Assembly: GCF_015767635.1 (NCBI RefSeq)
Contig: NZ_CP065230.1
Location: forward strand, 434,001 to 498,000
DNA length: 64,000 bases
Source: Halomonas sp. A40-4
GTDB lineage: Bacteria > Pseudomonadota > Gammaproteobacteria > Pseudomonadales > Halomonadaceae
Direction: 5' to 3'
The translations under genes and the position numbers were made by a program. Under the pieces are notes generated by a model. It worked only from the letters and a program-made list of their open reading frames with translations, made no database searches and was not told where the DNA came from. Of this stretch, positions 34,816-43,229 are shown in pieces (the stretch's first letter is position 1; each line of letters starts with the position of its first letter).

Positions 34816-36237
34816 ATGTTTTCGACTCTTAGTGAGCGTCTTTCCCAGACGTTAAAATCGATCAAAGGTCAGGCACGCCTGACCGAAGACAATATTAAAG
34901 ATACCCTGCGAGAAGTTCGTCGTGCGCTGCTTGAGGCAGACGTGGCGCTGCCCGTGGTCAAGGACTTCGTCGAGCGGGTGCGCGAACGAGCCGTGGGGCA
35001 AGAGGTATCCAAAAGTCTTTCGCCCGGTCAGCAGTTCGTCAAGATTGTCCAGCAAGAGCTGGAAGCCACCATGGGCGAAGCGAACGAGGGACTGACATTA
35101 AAGAGCTCCCCGTCCGTAGTGCTGATGGCGGGTTTGCAGGGCGCGGGTAAAACCACCTCGGTAGCGAAACTTGCGCGTTACCTGCGGGAACGTGAAAAGA
35201 AAAAGGTCCTGGTGGTTTCGGCCGATGTCTACCGCCCCGCGGCGATTGATCAATTGGAAACCCTGGCCAAAGAGGTGGAAGTCGACTTCTTTCCCTCCCG
35301 CTCGGATCAGGCGCCAGTGGCGATTGCCGAAGCGGCCATCAAGCACGCCAAAATCCAGTTTCACGACGTCGTATTGATCGATACCGCAGGCCGTCTGGCT
35401 ATCGATGAAGCCATGATGTCGGAAATTCAGGCGTTGCATAAAGCCGTCACGCCGGATGAAACCCTGTTTGTCGTCGATGCCATGACCGGCCAGGATGCGG
35501 TCAATACCGCAAAAGCGTTCCATGACGCTCTGCCGCTCACCGGGGTGGTGCTGACCAAAGCCGACGGTGACGCGCGGGGCGGTGCTGCGCTCTCTGTGCG
35601 CCATGTCACCGGCAAGCCGATCAAGTTCATGGGCGTGGGTGAAAAAGTCGACGCCTTGGAACCCTTCCACCCTGACCGGGTCGCCTCGCGGATTCTGGGC
35701 ATGGGGGACATGCTCTCGCTGATCGAGGAAGCCGAGCGCACGGTTGATAAATCCAAAGCCGACCAATTGGCCAAAAAGGTCAAGAAAGGCGACGGCTTCG
35801 ACTTGGAAGACTTTCGCGAGCAACTGCAGCAACTCAAGAAAATGGGGGGCATGGGTGGTTTGCTCGGCAAATTGCCGGGTATGGGGCAGATGGCGGATAT
35901 GGCCCAAGGGCCTGGTCCCGAAAAAGAGCTCGGCAAGCTGGAGGCGTTGATCAACTCCATGACCCCCAAAGAGCGCCACAAGCCTGAAATCATCAACGGC
36001 TCACGCAAGCGCCGTATTGCAGCGGGTGCGGGACTTCAGGTGCCGGACTTGAACCGTCTGCTCAAGCAGCACAAGCAGATGCAGAAGATGATGAAGAAAG
36101 CCGGCAAAAAAGGCGGCATGGAAAAAATGATGCGTGGCATGTCCGGCATGATGGGCGGCGGTGGCGGCCCAGGCGGTCCCGGTGGCATGGGTGGCCCTGG
36201 CGGCATGGGTGGTCCGGGTGGATTCCCTCGCCGCTAG
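34816..36237 (+). CDS. ffh: Signal recognition particle GTPase Ffh
   Basis: A 473-residue SRP54 protein, which with 4.5S RNA binds signal sequences and delivers ribosomes to FtsY. The N domain (1-90) precedes the GTPase G domain with G1 GLQGAGKTTS, DVYRPAAIDQL, G3 DTAGRL and G4 TKADGDARGG. The M domain follows, with Met-rich helices (GGMGGLLGKLPGMGQMADM and KQMQKMMKKAGKKGGMEKMM). The tail is an unusual run of Gly-Gly-Met/Gly-Gly-Pro repeats ending in FPRR. It starts after GGAGGCAGAGAGG. Confidence 0.97.
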   Translation: MFSTLSERLSQTLKSIKGQARLTEDNIKDTLREVRRALLEADVALPVVKDFVERVRERAVGQEVSKSLSPGQQFVKIVQQELEATMGEANEGLTLKSSPSVVLMAGLQGAGKTTSVAKLARYLREREKKKVLVVSADVYRPAAIDQLETLAKEVEVDFFPSRSDQAPVAIAEAAIKHAKIQFHDVVLIDTAGRLAIDEAMMSEIQALHKAVTPDETLFVVDAMTGQDAVNTAKAFHDALPLTGVVLTKADGDARGGAALSVRHVTGKPIKFMGVGEKVDALEPFHPDRVASRILGMGDMLSLIEEAERTVDKSKADQLAKKVKKGDGFDLEDFREQLQQLKKMGGMGGLLGKLPGMGQMADMAQGPGPEKELGKLEALINSMTPKERHKPEIINGSRKRRIAAGAGLQVPDLNRLLKQHKQMQKMMKKAGKKGGMEKMMRGMSGMMGGGGGPGGPGGMGGPGGMGGPGGFPRR

Positions 36238-36291
36238 CCGTTGCCGCCAGGTGGTATGCTTGACGGGCTGATAGTTTTCTGGCTATCAGGC

Positions 36292-36320
36292 TTTCCAAGC
36301 CGAGCGCATTTGCGTAGAAT
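36292..36320 (+). promoter_or_regulatory. Putative promoter of the rpsP operon
   Basis: TTTCCA (36292-36297) and TAGAAT (36315-36320) are 17 bp apart and followed by GCGGCGTC, a GC-rich discriminator as in rRNA and ribosomal-protein promoters. They lie in the 221-bp gap after ffh, leaving about 130 nt of 5' leader. A 7-bp inverted repeat, CTGATAG/CTATCAG, at 36268-36289 lies just upstream and may end ffh transcription weakly. Confidence 0.5.
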
Positions 36321-36458
36321 GCGGCGTCTTCTTGTGTGGGTGTTGGTCATGCAGTGACGATACTCTACGCTGAAGGCTTTTATAGTATGAAGAGTGTTTC
36401 CGGTAGCGAACGCCGCGAAGGCGCACTCTCGTAACCTCAACCGAAGGATAGTTATCGT

Positions 36459-36707
36459 ATGGTTACCATTCGTTTGGCACGTGGTGGCGCCAAGAAGCGT
36501 CCCTTTTACCACCTGACTGTTACTGACTCACGTAACGCCCGTGATGGCCGTTTCATTGAGCGTATCGGTTTCTTCAACCCTGTTGCACGTGGACAGGAAG
36601 AACGCCTGCGCGTTGACCTGGACCGTGTCGTACACTGGCAGAGCCAGGGTGCCCAGCTTTCAGGTCGTGTTGCTGAGTTGGTAAAAGAAGCGCGTAAACA
36701 GGCCTAA
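36459..36707 (+). CDS. rpsP: 30S ribosomal protein S16
   Basis: An 82-residue S16: [39 protein letters not shown] and [14 protein letters not shown] are all diagnostic. It starts after CGAAGGATAG. It is the first gene of the rpsP-rimM-trmD-rplS cluster that links ribosome synthesis with 16S maturation and tRNA modification. Confidence 0.98.
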   Translation: MVTIRLARGGAKKRPFYHLTVTDSRNARDGRFIERIGFFNPVARGQEERLRVDLDRVVHWQSQGAQLSGRVAELVKEARKQA

Positions 36708-36752
36708 ACCTGTTCGCGATGTGGCAAGTGCTGTTGTACGTTGAGGTCGTCA

Positions 36753-37298
36753 ATGACGCGTTTTGAAACAAGCCATACTGACGACACGCATGTGGTGCTC
36801 GGCAAGCTGACAAGCTCCCACGGAGTGAAAGGCTGGCTGAAGGTATATTCCTATACCAGCCCCATGGACAGCATTCTGGACTACCCCGGATGGTGGGTGC
36901 GCCAAGGCGACAGCCTCACGCACATGTCCATTGTTCAGGGCCGTCGGCAAGGTAAAGGCCTTGTGGTTCAGCTTAAAGGGATTGATGACCGCGATGCGGC
37001 CGATGCATTGGCCCAGGCGGACATATTGATGCCCAAAGCGGACCTTCCTGAGCTTTCCGACGATGAGTATTATTGGCATGAGCTTGAAGGCCTGGCGGTT
37101 TTCACTCAAGCCGGCGAACGGTTAGGGCAGGTCAGTTACCTGTTCGAAACCGGTGCCAACGATGTCATGGTCGTTCGTGGCGATGTCGAGGCGATCGACA
37201 AGCGTGAGCGCCTGCTGCCGTTTTTGCCGGGCGACGTCATTGTTGAAGTCAGTCTTGAAGACGGCCGGATGGTCGTTGATTGGGATCCTGAGTTTTGA
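36753..37298 (+). CDS. rimM: 16S rRNA processing protein RimM
   Basis: A 181-residue RimM. Start ATG 36753 ([11 protein letters not shown]) is preferred over an upstream TTG because a TGAGGT lies just before it. [22 protein letters not shown] is the N-terminal PRC-like signature (quoted discontinuously: [11 protein letters not shown]), and [13 protein letters not shown] begins the PRC barrel. It binds S19 and helps mature the 3' domain of 16S rRNA. It overlaps the possible TTG start of trmD by 4 bp. Confidence 0.95.
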   Translation: MTRFETSHTDDTHVVLGKLTSSHGVKGWLKVYSYTSPMDSILDYPGWWVRQGDSLTHMSIVQGRRQGKGLVVQLKGIDDRDAADALAQADILMPKADLPELSDDEYYWHELEGLAVFTQAGERLGQVSYLFETGANDVMVVRGDVEAIDKRERLLPFLPGDVIVEVSLEDGRMVVDWDPEF

Positions 37299-37345
37299 AC
37301 AGTGAACAACAGTCGGGCGCTGGAAACGAGGTTTCACACCCCGCG

Positions 37346-38122
37346 ATGTGGATAGGTGTGGTATCGCTGTTTCCGGAGATGTTCGATGCGCTCACCCAGC
37401 AAGGCGTGGTCGGTAGAGCGATCGAAAAACGGCATATAGAGCTCGCGTTCTGGAATCCGCGTGATTACGCCACTGACCGCCATCGTAGCGTTGATGATCG
37501 ACCCTATGGCGGGGGCCCCGGGATGTTGATGAAAGTCGACACCTTACGCGCAGCCATTCATGACGCCCGGCAGCAGGCGCATGATGCGACCGGCCAGACG
37601 CCCACGGTGATTTATCTATCACCCCAGGGTCGCAAGCTGGATCAGCAGGGCGTGACGTCGCTGGCGTCTAAAGGCCCGTTGGTTGTTGTCGCAGGGCGCT
37701 ATGAGGGCATTGACGAGCGGGTGGTGGAAAGTGACATCGATGAAGAATGGTCAATTGGCGACTATGTGCTAAGCGGCGGTGAGCTGCCGGCCATGGTGTT
37801 GATTGACGCGGCGGCAAGGCTGATTCCCGGTGTGTTGGGGCATCAGGATTCCGCCATCGAAGACTCGTTTAATGACGGTTTGCTAGACTGTCCGCACTAC
37901 ACCCGTCCCGAGGTGATCGACGGGCGACAGGTGCCGGATGTGCTGCTGAGCGGTAATCACGCCGCGATCAAGCGCTGGCGGTTGAAGCAGTCCCTGGGTC
38001 GCACTTGGCAGCGTCGACCTGATTTGTTGGAAGGGCGACCGCTGGATGCCGAACAGCGCAAGCTGTTGAACGAGTTTATCGAGGAATACGCTCTTTCCGG
38101 TTCGTCAGCCAAGACTGACTAG
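37346..38122 (+). CDS. trmD: tRNA (guanine-N1-)-methyltransferase TrmD
   Basis: A 258-residue SPOUT methyltransferase that forms m1G37 next to the anticodon. The E. coli protein starts MWIG and so does this one if ATG 37346 is used; a TTG at 37295 overlapping the rimM stop would add 17 residues and cannot be excluded. Motifs are [52 protein letters not shown] and HYTRPEV. The trefoil-knot AdoMet site is therefore complete. Confidence 0.95.
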   Translation: MWIGVVSLFPEMFDALTQQGVVGRAIEKRHIELAFWNPRDYATDRHRSVDDRPYGGGPGMLMKVDTLRAAIHDARQQAHDATGQTPTVIYLSPQGRKLDQQGVTSLASKGPLVVVAGRYEGIDERVVESDIDEEWSIGDYVLSGGELPAMVLIDAAARLIPGVLGHQDSAIEDSFNDGLLDCPHYTRPEVIDGRQVPDVLLSGNHAAIKRWRLKQSLGRTWQRRPDLLEGRPLDAEQRKLLNEFIEEYALSGSSAKTD

Positions 38123-38295
38123 GAAGTCTTGACTGAGCTGGCATGAGCGGCGGTGCAGGGCGGTAATGGCGAGTAGCCAACGCACCTGTGTCACCCATAA
38201 CGACTCCCGCGTCGCTTGTTATTGAGCGCCGGGATCACGGCGACCGCCTTCCATGACTGAGCGGTTTCGCCACCACGTTATTTAGGAGCATGATG

Positions 38296-38652
38296 ATGAG
38301 CAGTAAAAACAAGGTGATCCAGGCGCTCGAAAACGAGCAAATGTCCAAAGAGGTGCCGAACTTTGCACCGGGCGACACCATCGTCGTTCAGGTGAAAGTC
38401 AAAGAAGGCAACCGTGAGCGTCTGCAGGCGTTTGAAGGTGTGGTTATCGGTAAGCGTAACCGTGGCCTGAACTCCGCGTTCACCGTGCGCAAGATTTCTC
38501 ACGGCGTTGGCGTTGAGCGTACCTTCCAGACCTACAGCCCGCTGGTTGACTCTCTTGAAGTCAAGCGCCGCGGTGATGTGCGTCAAGCCAAGCTTTACTA
38601 CCTGCGCGAGCGCAGCGGTAAATCGGCACGTATCAAGGAAAAGCTGGCCTAA
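38296..38652 (+). CDS. rplS: 50S ribosomal protein L19
   Basis: A 118-residue L19 ([55 protein letters not shown]). Three consecutive ATGs occur at 38290, 38293 and 38296; AGGAG at 38284-38288 has proper 7-bp spacing only for the third, which also gives the normal MSSKNK start. It is the last gene of the cluster and is followed by a terminator. Confidence 0.97.
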   Translation: MSSKNKVIQALENEQMSKEVPNFAPGDTIVVQVKVKEGNRERLQAFEGVVIGKRNRGLNSAFTVRKISHGVGVERTFQTYSPLVDSLEVKRRGDVRQAKLYYLRERSGKSARIKEKLA

Positions 38653-38689
38653 GGCGAGTCGTTTCCGCAGGCGCTTGCGCCTGGGTACC

Positions 38690-38724
38690 AAAACCCCGTC
38701 ACCGCTCTGCGGGGCGGGGTTTTG
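38690..38724 (+). terminator. Intrinsic terminator after rplS
   Basis: AAAACCCCG and CGGGGTTTT pair around a GC-rich loop, with a T-run after. It ends the ribosomal-protein operon 38 bp past the rplS stop. Confidence 0.85.
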
Positions 38725-38763
38725 TTTATCTATTCGATGTGAATCCTTACGGGCGGCTTGCGT

Positions 38764-39645
38764 ATGCGTGTCATTGATGCTTTTTTGGATGCCCTGTGGC
38801 TGGAGCGCGGGGCCAGTGAGCATACGCTAGCGGCTTATCGGCGCGACCTGAACGCCTGGCAGCAGCACCTGGAGGAACATGGCGAATCATTATTGTCACC
38901 TTCGCCTGAACGCCTGGATGCGTGGTTTGCCAGCCGTCGTGAAGCGGGCTATCAGGTACGCAGCAATGCCCGAGTGCTGTCGAGTCTGCGCAGCTTTTAC
39001 CGTTGGGCGCGCGTCCATGGCCACGTTTCAAGTGATCCGCTGGCTGAGGTGCGCCTGCCGCGTGTACAGCCCGGCCTGCCCAATACGCTGGAAGAAGACG
39101 AAGTGGAGCGCTTGCTTCAGGCACCGGAACTGGATACCCCACTGGGCGTTCGTGACCGCACGATGCTGGAATTGCTCTACGCCTGCGGACTGCGTGTCTC
39201 GGAACTGGTGGGGTTGACCAGTGACGCGGTCAATTTGCGCCAGGGGGTGGTCCGGGTGCGTGGCAAAGGCGACAAGGACCGCCTGATACCGATGGGAGAG
39301 GAGGCCGCCGACTGGCTGGCTCAGTACATGAAAGCGACGCGCCCCATGTTGATGCAGGATCCTACGCGCCCGGCTCTGTTTCCAGGCCGTGGCGATAAAA
39401 CGATGACGCGGCAGACCTTCTGGCATCGCATCAAGGTGCACGCCATCACGGCGGGTATAACGCGCCCCCTGTCGCCACATACGCTTCGCCATGCGTTTGC
39501 GACCCATTTATTGAATCATGGGGCGAATTTACGGGTCGTACAGCTGTTGCTAGGTCATAGCGATCTATCCACCACGCAAATTTATACGCATGTGGCCCAG
39601 GCCCGCCTGGAAAGCCTGCATGCTGAACATCACCCAAGAGGTTGA
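38764..39645 (+). CDS. xerD: Site-specific tyrosine recombinase XerD
   Basis: A 293-residue tyrosine recombinase. Catalytic residues are visible in LLYACGLRVSELVGL (Arg), GKGDKDRLIPM (Lys), SPHTLRHAFATHLL (His-x-x-Arg), GHSDLSTTQIYTHV (His and the nucleophile Tyr). With XerC it resolves chromosome dimers at dif. ATG 38764 follows an in-frame TTG; a ribosome-binding site is weak for either. It is followed 5 bp later by dsbC, as in Pseudomonas and E. coli. Confidence 0.95.
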   Translation: MRVIDAFLDALWLERGASEHTLAAYRRDLNAWQQHLEEHGESLLSPSPERLDAWFASRREAGYQVRSNARVLSSLRSFYRWARVHGHVSSDPLAEVRLPRVQPGLPNTLEEDEVERLLQAPELDTPLGVRDRTMLELLYACGLRVSELVGLTSDAVNLRQGVVRVRGKGDKDRLIPMGEEAADWLAQYMKATRPMLMQDPTRPALFPGRGDKTMTRQTFWHRIKVHAITAGITRPLSPHTLRHAFATHLLNHGANLRVVQLLLGHSDLSTTQIYTHVAQARLESLHAEHHPRG

Positions 39646-39650
39646 ATTGC

Positions 39651-40424
39651 ATGATGCGCCGAAGTACAGAACTCACGACGTCACAAGGCAAGCCGCGTAG
39701 GCTGATAGGCTGGCTGATGGTGGGAGCGTTGTTACCCATGACAGCGCAGGCGAATAGCGCGACCGATGCGCTCCGCGACACCTTGAGTGTCAACGGACAG
39801 GCAATGCCGGTCGACGAGGTGCGTGAAACGCCGATGGAAGGGATTTATCATGTCCGGCTGGAAAACGGCGAATCCTTTTATTCGAATGCTGACGGCAGTC
39901 ATTTTCTGGTCGGCGACCTCTACGAGAATGCCGACAGCGGGCTGGTGAACCTGACCGAGCAGGCGCGCAACCAGGAACGTGCGGACGCCATTGCGGCGAT
40001 ACCGGAAAGTGACCGGGTAGTGTTTCGTGGTGAAGAGCCTCCCAAGGCGACGATCGTTGTGTTTACCGACCCAACCTGTCCTTATTGCGTAAAGCTGCAT
40101 GAAACCGTGCCTGAGCTCAACGAGCGAGGTATTGCGGTACACTATCTGGCCTTTCCGCGTAGTGGCGTTAACGCCAACGCGGGGAGAACGCTGAAGCAGG
40201 TCTGGTGTTCGGATAACCCCAGCGAAGCCATGTCGCGTGCCAAGCAAGGCGAAACGCTTTCCAGTTCGGCCAGCTGCGACAACCCGGTCGCCGAGCAGTA
40301 CGAGCTGGGCCGCACGTTAGGCGTCCAGGGGACACCCGCCATTATCCTGCCTGATGGACAGATGGTGCCAGGGTTTGTGCCGCCGGACCGCATGATGGAA
40401 ATGCTGGAACTGGATGACGCTTAG
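39651..40424 (+). CDS. dsbC: Thiol:disulfide interchange protein DsbC
   Basis: A 257-residue periplasmic disulfide isomerase. Signal peptide at about residues 18-36 (LIGWLMVGALLPMTAQANS). The dimerisation domain precedes a thioredoxin fold with active site CPYC (TDPTCPYCVKLHE; the E. coli enzyme has CGYC). The second, structural cysteine pair is present (VWCSDNP, SASCDNP), as is the cis-Pro loop GTPAIILPDG. Start ATG 39651 follows AAGAGG. Confidence 0.94.
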   Translation: MMRRSTELTTSQGKPRRLIGWLMVGALLPMTAQANSATDALRDTLSVNGQAMPVDEVRETPMEGIYHVRLENGESFYSNADGSHFLVGDLYENADSGLVNLTEQARNQERADAIAAIPESDRVVFRGEEPPKATIVVFTDPTCPYCVKLHETVPELNERGIAVHYLAFPRSGVNANAGRTLKQVWCSDNPSEAMSRAKQGETLSSSASCDNPVAEQYELGRTLGVQGTPAIILPDGQMVPGFVPPDRMMEMLELDDA

Positions 40425-40510
40425 AATCAACAGCTAATGAGCCAATTGATCAACTATTATCACGCTGAGACACTGCACCTCTGAGTGCACAACATGAAAG
40501 GGGAAGTATT

Positions 40511-41827
40511 TTGAAACCGGTAAGAGTAGGCATTTGTGGGCTGGGTACCGTCGGTGGTGGTACCTTTAATGTGCTGACGCGCAACGCTGACGATATTGCA
40601 CGCCGTGCAGGGCGTCCGATCGTGATCGAGCAGGTGGGCCATCGCAGTATTCACCCCGATTGCGACATTACCGGTATCAATGCCACCACGGATGTTTTTG
40701 AAGTGGCCACCAACCCCAACGTGGATGTTCTGGTTGAGCTGATTGGCGGTTACGACGTTGCCCGCGAACTGGTACTTACCGCGATTGAAAACGGCAAGCA
40801 CGTGGTCACTGCCAACAAGGCGCTGATCGCCGTCCACGGCAACGAAATCTTCAAGGCGGCCCACGAAAAAGGTGTGATCGTGGCATTCGAAGCCGCCGTC
40901 GCGGGGGGGATCCCGGTGATCAAATCGTTGCGCGAAGGCCTGGGTGCCAACCGCATCGAGTGGGTAGCGGGCATCATCAACGGTACCGGCAACTATATCC
41001 TGACCCATATGCGCGATGAAGGCCGCGCCTTTGAAGACGTGCTTGCCGAAGCCCAGGCGCTGGGCTACGCCGAATCCGACCCGACCTTTGACGTTGAAGG
41101 CATCGACGCGGCGCACAAGTTGACCATTCTGGCCTCGATCGCCTATGGCGTGCCGCTTCAGTTCGAGAAAGCGTTTACCGAAGGGATTTCGCGGATTACC
41201 GCCGAAGACGTCGAACAGGCTGATAACCTTGGCTACGTCATCAAGCATCTTGGCATCTCCAAGCGCACCGATCATGGGCTTGAGCTGCGGGTACACCCCA
41301 CGCTGATCCCCAAAGAGCGCCTGCTCGCCAATGTGCACGGCGTCAAGAATGCCATTGCGGTGATGGGCGACGCCGTGGGGCCAACCCTTTACTACGGCGC
41401 TGGCGCCGGGGCTGAGCCGACCGCCTCGGCCGTGGTGGCGGACATACTCGACGTGGCGCGGGATATTGCCACCGACCACCACTATCGCGTGCCTTACCTG
41501 GCGTTCAGCGGTATTGACGAAGACGTCAGCCAACTGCCCATCATGCCGATGGAAGACATTACCACGGCGTATTACCTGCGCCTGCTGGCCGTCGACCGTC
41601 CCGGTGTCCTTGCGCGCGTGGCGACCATCCTTGCCGAGCAGGGCATGTCCATCGAGGCGCTGATCCAGAAAGAGGCGACCGAAGGCGAACTGGTGCCCAT
41701 CATCCTGCTGACCCATCGCACCAAAGAGAAGCAGATGAACGAAGCGATCCGTGAAATCGAAGCCATGGCGGATATTGCGGGCCCTGTCACTCGTATCCGC
41801 GTGGAAAGCCTGGACGAAGGGGAGTAA
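40511..41827 (+). CDS. hom: Homoserine dehydrogenase, TTG start
   Basis: A 438-residue enzyme reducing aspartate semialdehyde to homoserine for Thr and Met synthesis. It starts at TTG 40511 after AAAGGGGAAG. NAD(P)-binding motif GLGTVGGGT is at the N-terminus; substrate domain motifs include GGIPVIKSLREGLGANR and INGTGNYILT; a C-terminal ACT domain (LLAVDRPGVLARVATILAEQ) suggests allosteric control by threonine. thrC follows 8 bp later. Confidence 0.96.
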   Translation: MKPVRVGICGLGTVGGGTFNVLTRNADDIARRAGRPIVIEQVGHRSIHPDCDITGINATTDVFEVATNPNVDVLVELIGGYDVARELVLTAIENGKHVVTANKALIAVHGNEIFKAAHEKGVIVAFEAAVAGGIPVIKSLREGLGANRIEWVAGIINGTGNYILTHMRDEGRAFEDVLAEAQALGYAESDPTFDVEGIDAAHKLTILASIAYGVPLQFEKAFTEGISRITAEDVEQADNLGYVIKHLGISKRTDHGLELRVHPTLIPKERLLANVHGVKNAIAVMGDAVGPTLYYGAGAGAEPTASAVVADILDVARDIATDHHYRVPYLAFSGIDEDVSQLPIMPMEDITTAYYLRLLAVDRPGVLARVATILAEQGMSIEALIQKEATEGELVPIILLTHRTKEKQMNEAIREIEAMADIAGPVTRIRVESLDEGE

Positions 41828-41835
41828 CCCATTAC

Positions 41836-43224
41836 ATGCGCTATATCAGCACGCGCGGGCAAGCGCCCGCGCTCTCCTTTGAAGAGGTGGTGTTGACCGG
41901 CATGGCCAGCGACGGCGGGCTTTACGTGCCGGAAACGCTGCCGTCGTTCTCACAGGACGACCTGGAAGCGATGGCTGGCTTGTCTTACGCGGAGATCGCG
42001 TTTCGTGTCATGAAGCCGTTCGTCAACGGTGAGATCGACGATGACACCTTCCGCCAGATCGTGACGGATGCCTACGCGACGTTCAATCACGATGCAGTGC
42101 TGCCGCTCAAGCAGCTGGATGCCAGTCACTTCCTGCTCGAACAGTTCCATGGCCCGACTCTGGCGTTCAAGGACGTCGCCCTGCAGCTTCTGGGCCGCCT
42201 GCTCGACCACTTCCTGCAGAAGCGCGGTGAACGCGCCGTGATCATGGGCGCCACCTCCGGTGATACCGGATCGGCGGCCATTGAGGGCTGCCGTCACTGT
42301 GACAACCTGGATATCTTTATCCTGCACCCTCACAACCGGGTCTCGGAAGTGCAGCGTCGTCAGATGACATCGGTGCTGGCCAATAACGTGTTCAACATTG
42401 CCATCGAAGGCAACTTTGATGACGCCCAGGCAATGGTCAAGGCCAGCTTCGCCAATCAGGACTTCCTGAACGGCACACGACTGGTGGCGGTGAATTCGAT
42501 CAATTGGGCGCGCATCATGGCCCAGATCGTCTATTACGTTGCCGCGGGCGTGGCATTGGGGGCACCCAAGCGCGAAGTGAGTTTCTGCGTCCCCTCGGCC
42601 AACTTTGGAAATGTCTTTGCCGGGTATATGGCCTACAAGATGGGCCTGCCGGTGAAGCAGTTCATCATCGCCACCAACGCCAACGACATCCTGCACCGCA
42701 CACTTGCCGCCAATGATTTCTCCAAGAAAGAACTGGCCGCAACCCTCGCCCCGTCAATGGATATCGTGGTGTCGTCGAACTTCGAGCGTCTGCTGTTTGA
42801 TGCCTACGACCAGGATGGTGCTGCGGTGGCGGCGCTACTGGAACGTTTTCAGCAGGAGCCCACGGCGCTGGCCGATGCACCGCTGGCCAAGCTGCGTGAA
42901 AAGTTCGCAAGCCACAGCGTCGACGACGCGACAATCCTGGAAGTCATCCGCGAAGCGCATCACCGCACCGGCGAGCTTCTCGACCCGCATACGGCCACTG
43001 GCTACCGGGCGGCCGAGCGGGCCCGCGCCGACAAGACCACACCGGTGATTACCCTGGCCACGGCGCATCCGGCCAAGTTTGCCGAAGCGGTGGTGAAAGC
43101 GGGGTTTCAGGGAGTACCGCTACCTACCCACATGGATGACCTGCTGGAGCGTGAAGAGCGCTATACCGTGTTGCCCGCCGAACTTAGCGTGGTTCAGCAG
43201 TTCGTCGCTGACAACCGGCGCTAG
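41836..43224 (+). CDS. thrC: Threonine synthase
   Basis: A 462-residue PLP enzyme converting O-phosphohomoserine to threonine. Features: MRYISTRGQAPALSFEEVVL N-terminus, PLP-lysine motif GPTLAFKDVALQLLG, ATSGDTGSAAI (phosphate loop), and SANFGNVFAGYMA. Length is that of the long (E. coli/Pseudomonas type 2) threonine synthases. It is in an operon with hom and recJ (5 bp to the next gene). Confidence 0.97.
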   Translation: MRYISTRGQAPALSFEEVVLTGMASDGGLYVPETLPSFSQDDLEAMAGLSYAEIAFRVMKPFVNGEIDDDTFRQIVTDAYATFNHDAVLPLKQLDASHFLLEQFHGPTLAFKDVALQLLGRLLDHFLQKRGERAVIMGATSGDTGSAAIEGCRHCDNLDIFILHPHNRVSEVQRRQMTSVLANNVFNIAIEGNFDDAQAMVKASFANQDFLNGTRLVAVNSINWARIMAQIVYYVAAGVALGAPKREVSFCVPSANFGNVFAGYMAYKMGLPVKQFIIATNANDILHRTLAANDFSKKELAATLAPSMDIVVSSNFERLLFDAYDQDGAAVAALLERFQQEPTALADAPLAKLREKFASHSVDDATILEVIREAHHRTGELLDPHTATGYRAAERARADKTTPVITLATAHPAKFAEAVVKAGFQGVPLPTHMDDLLEREERYTVLPAELSVVQQFVADNRR

Positions 43225-43229
43225 CGCTT

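Noticed and set aside
40460-41716. 418-residue open frame antisense to hom
   Set aside because: Complete overlap with a clear homoserine dehydrogenase in the other strand; the protein has no recognisable domain, and codon composition mirrors hom.
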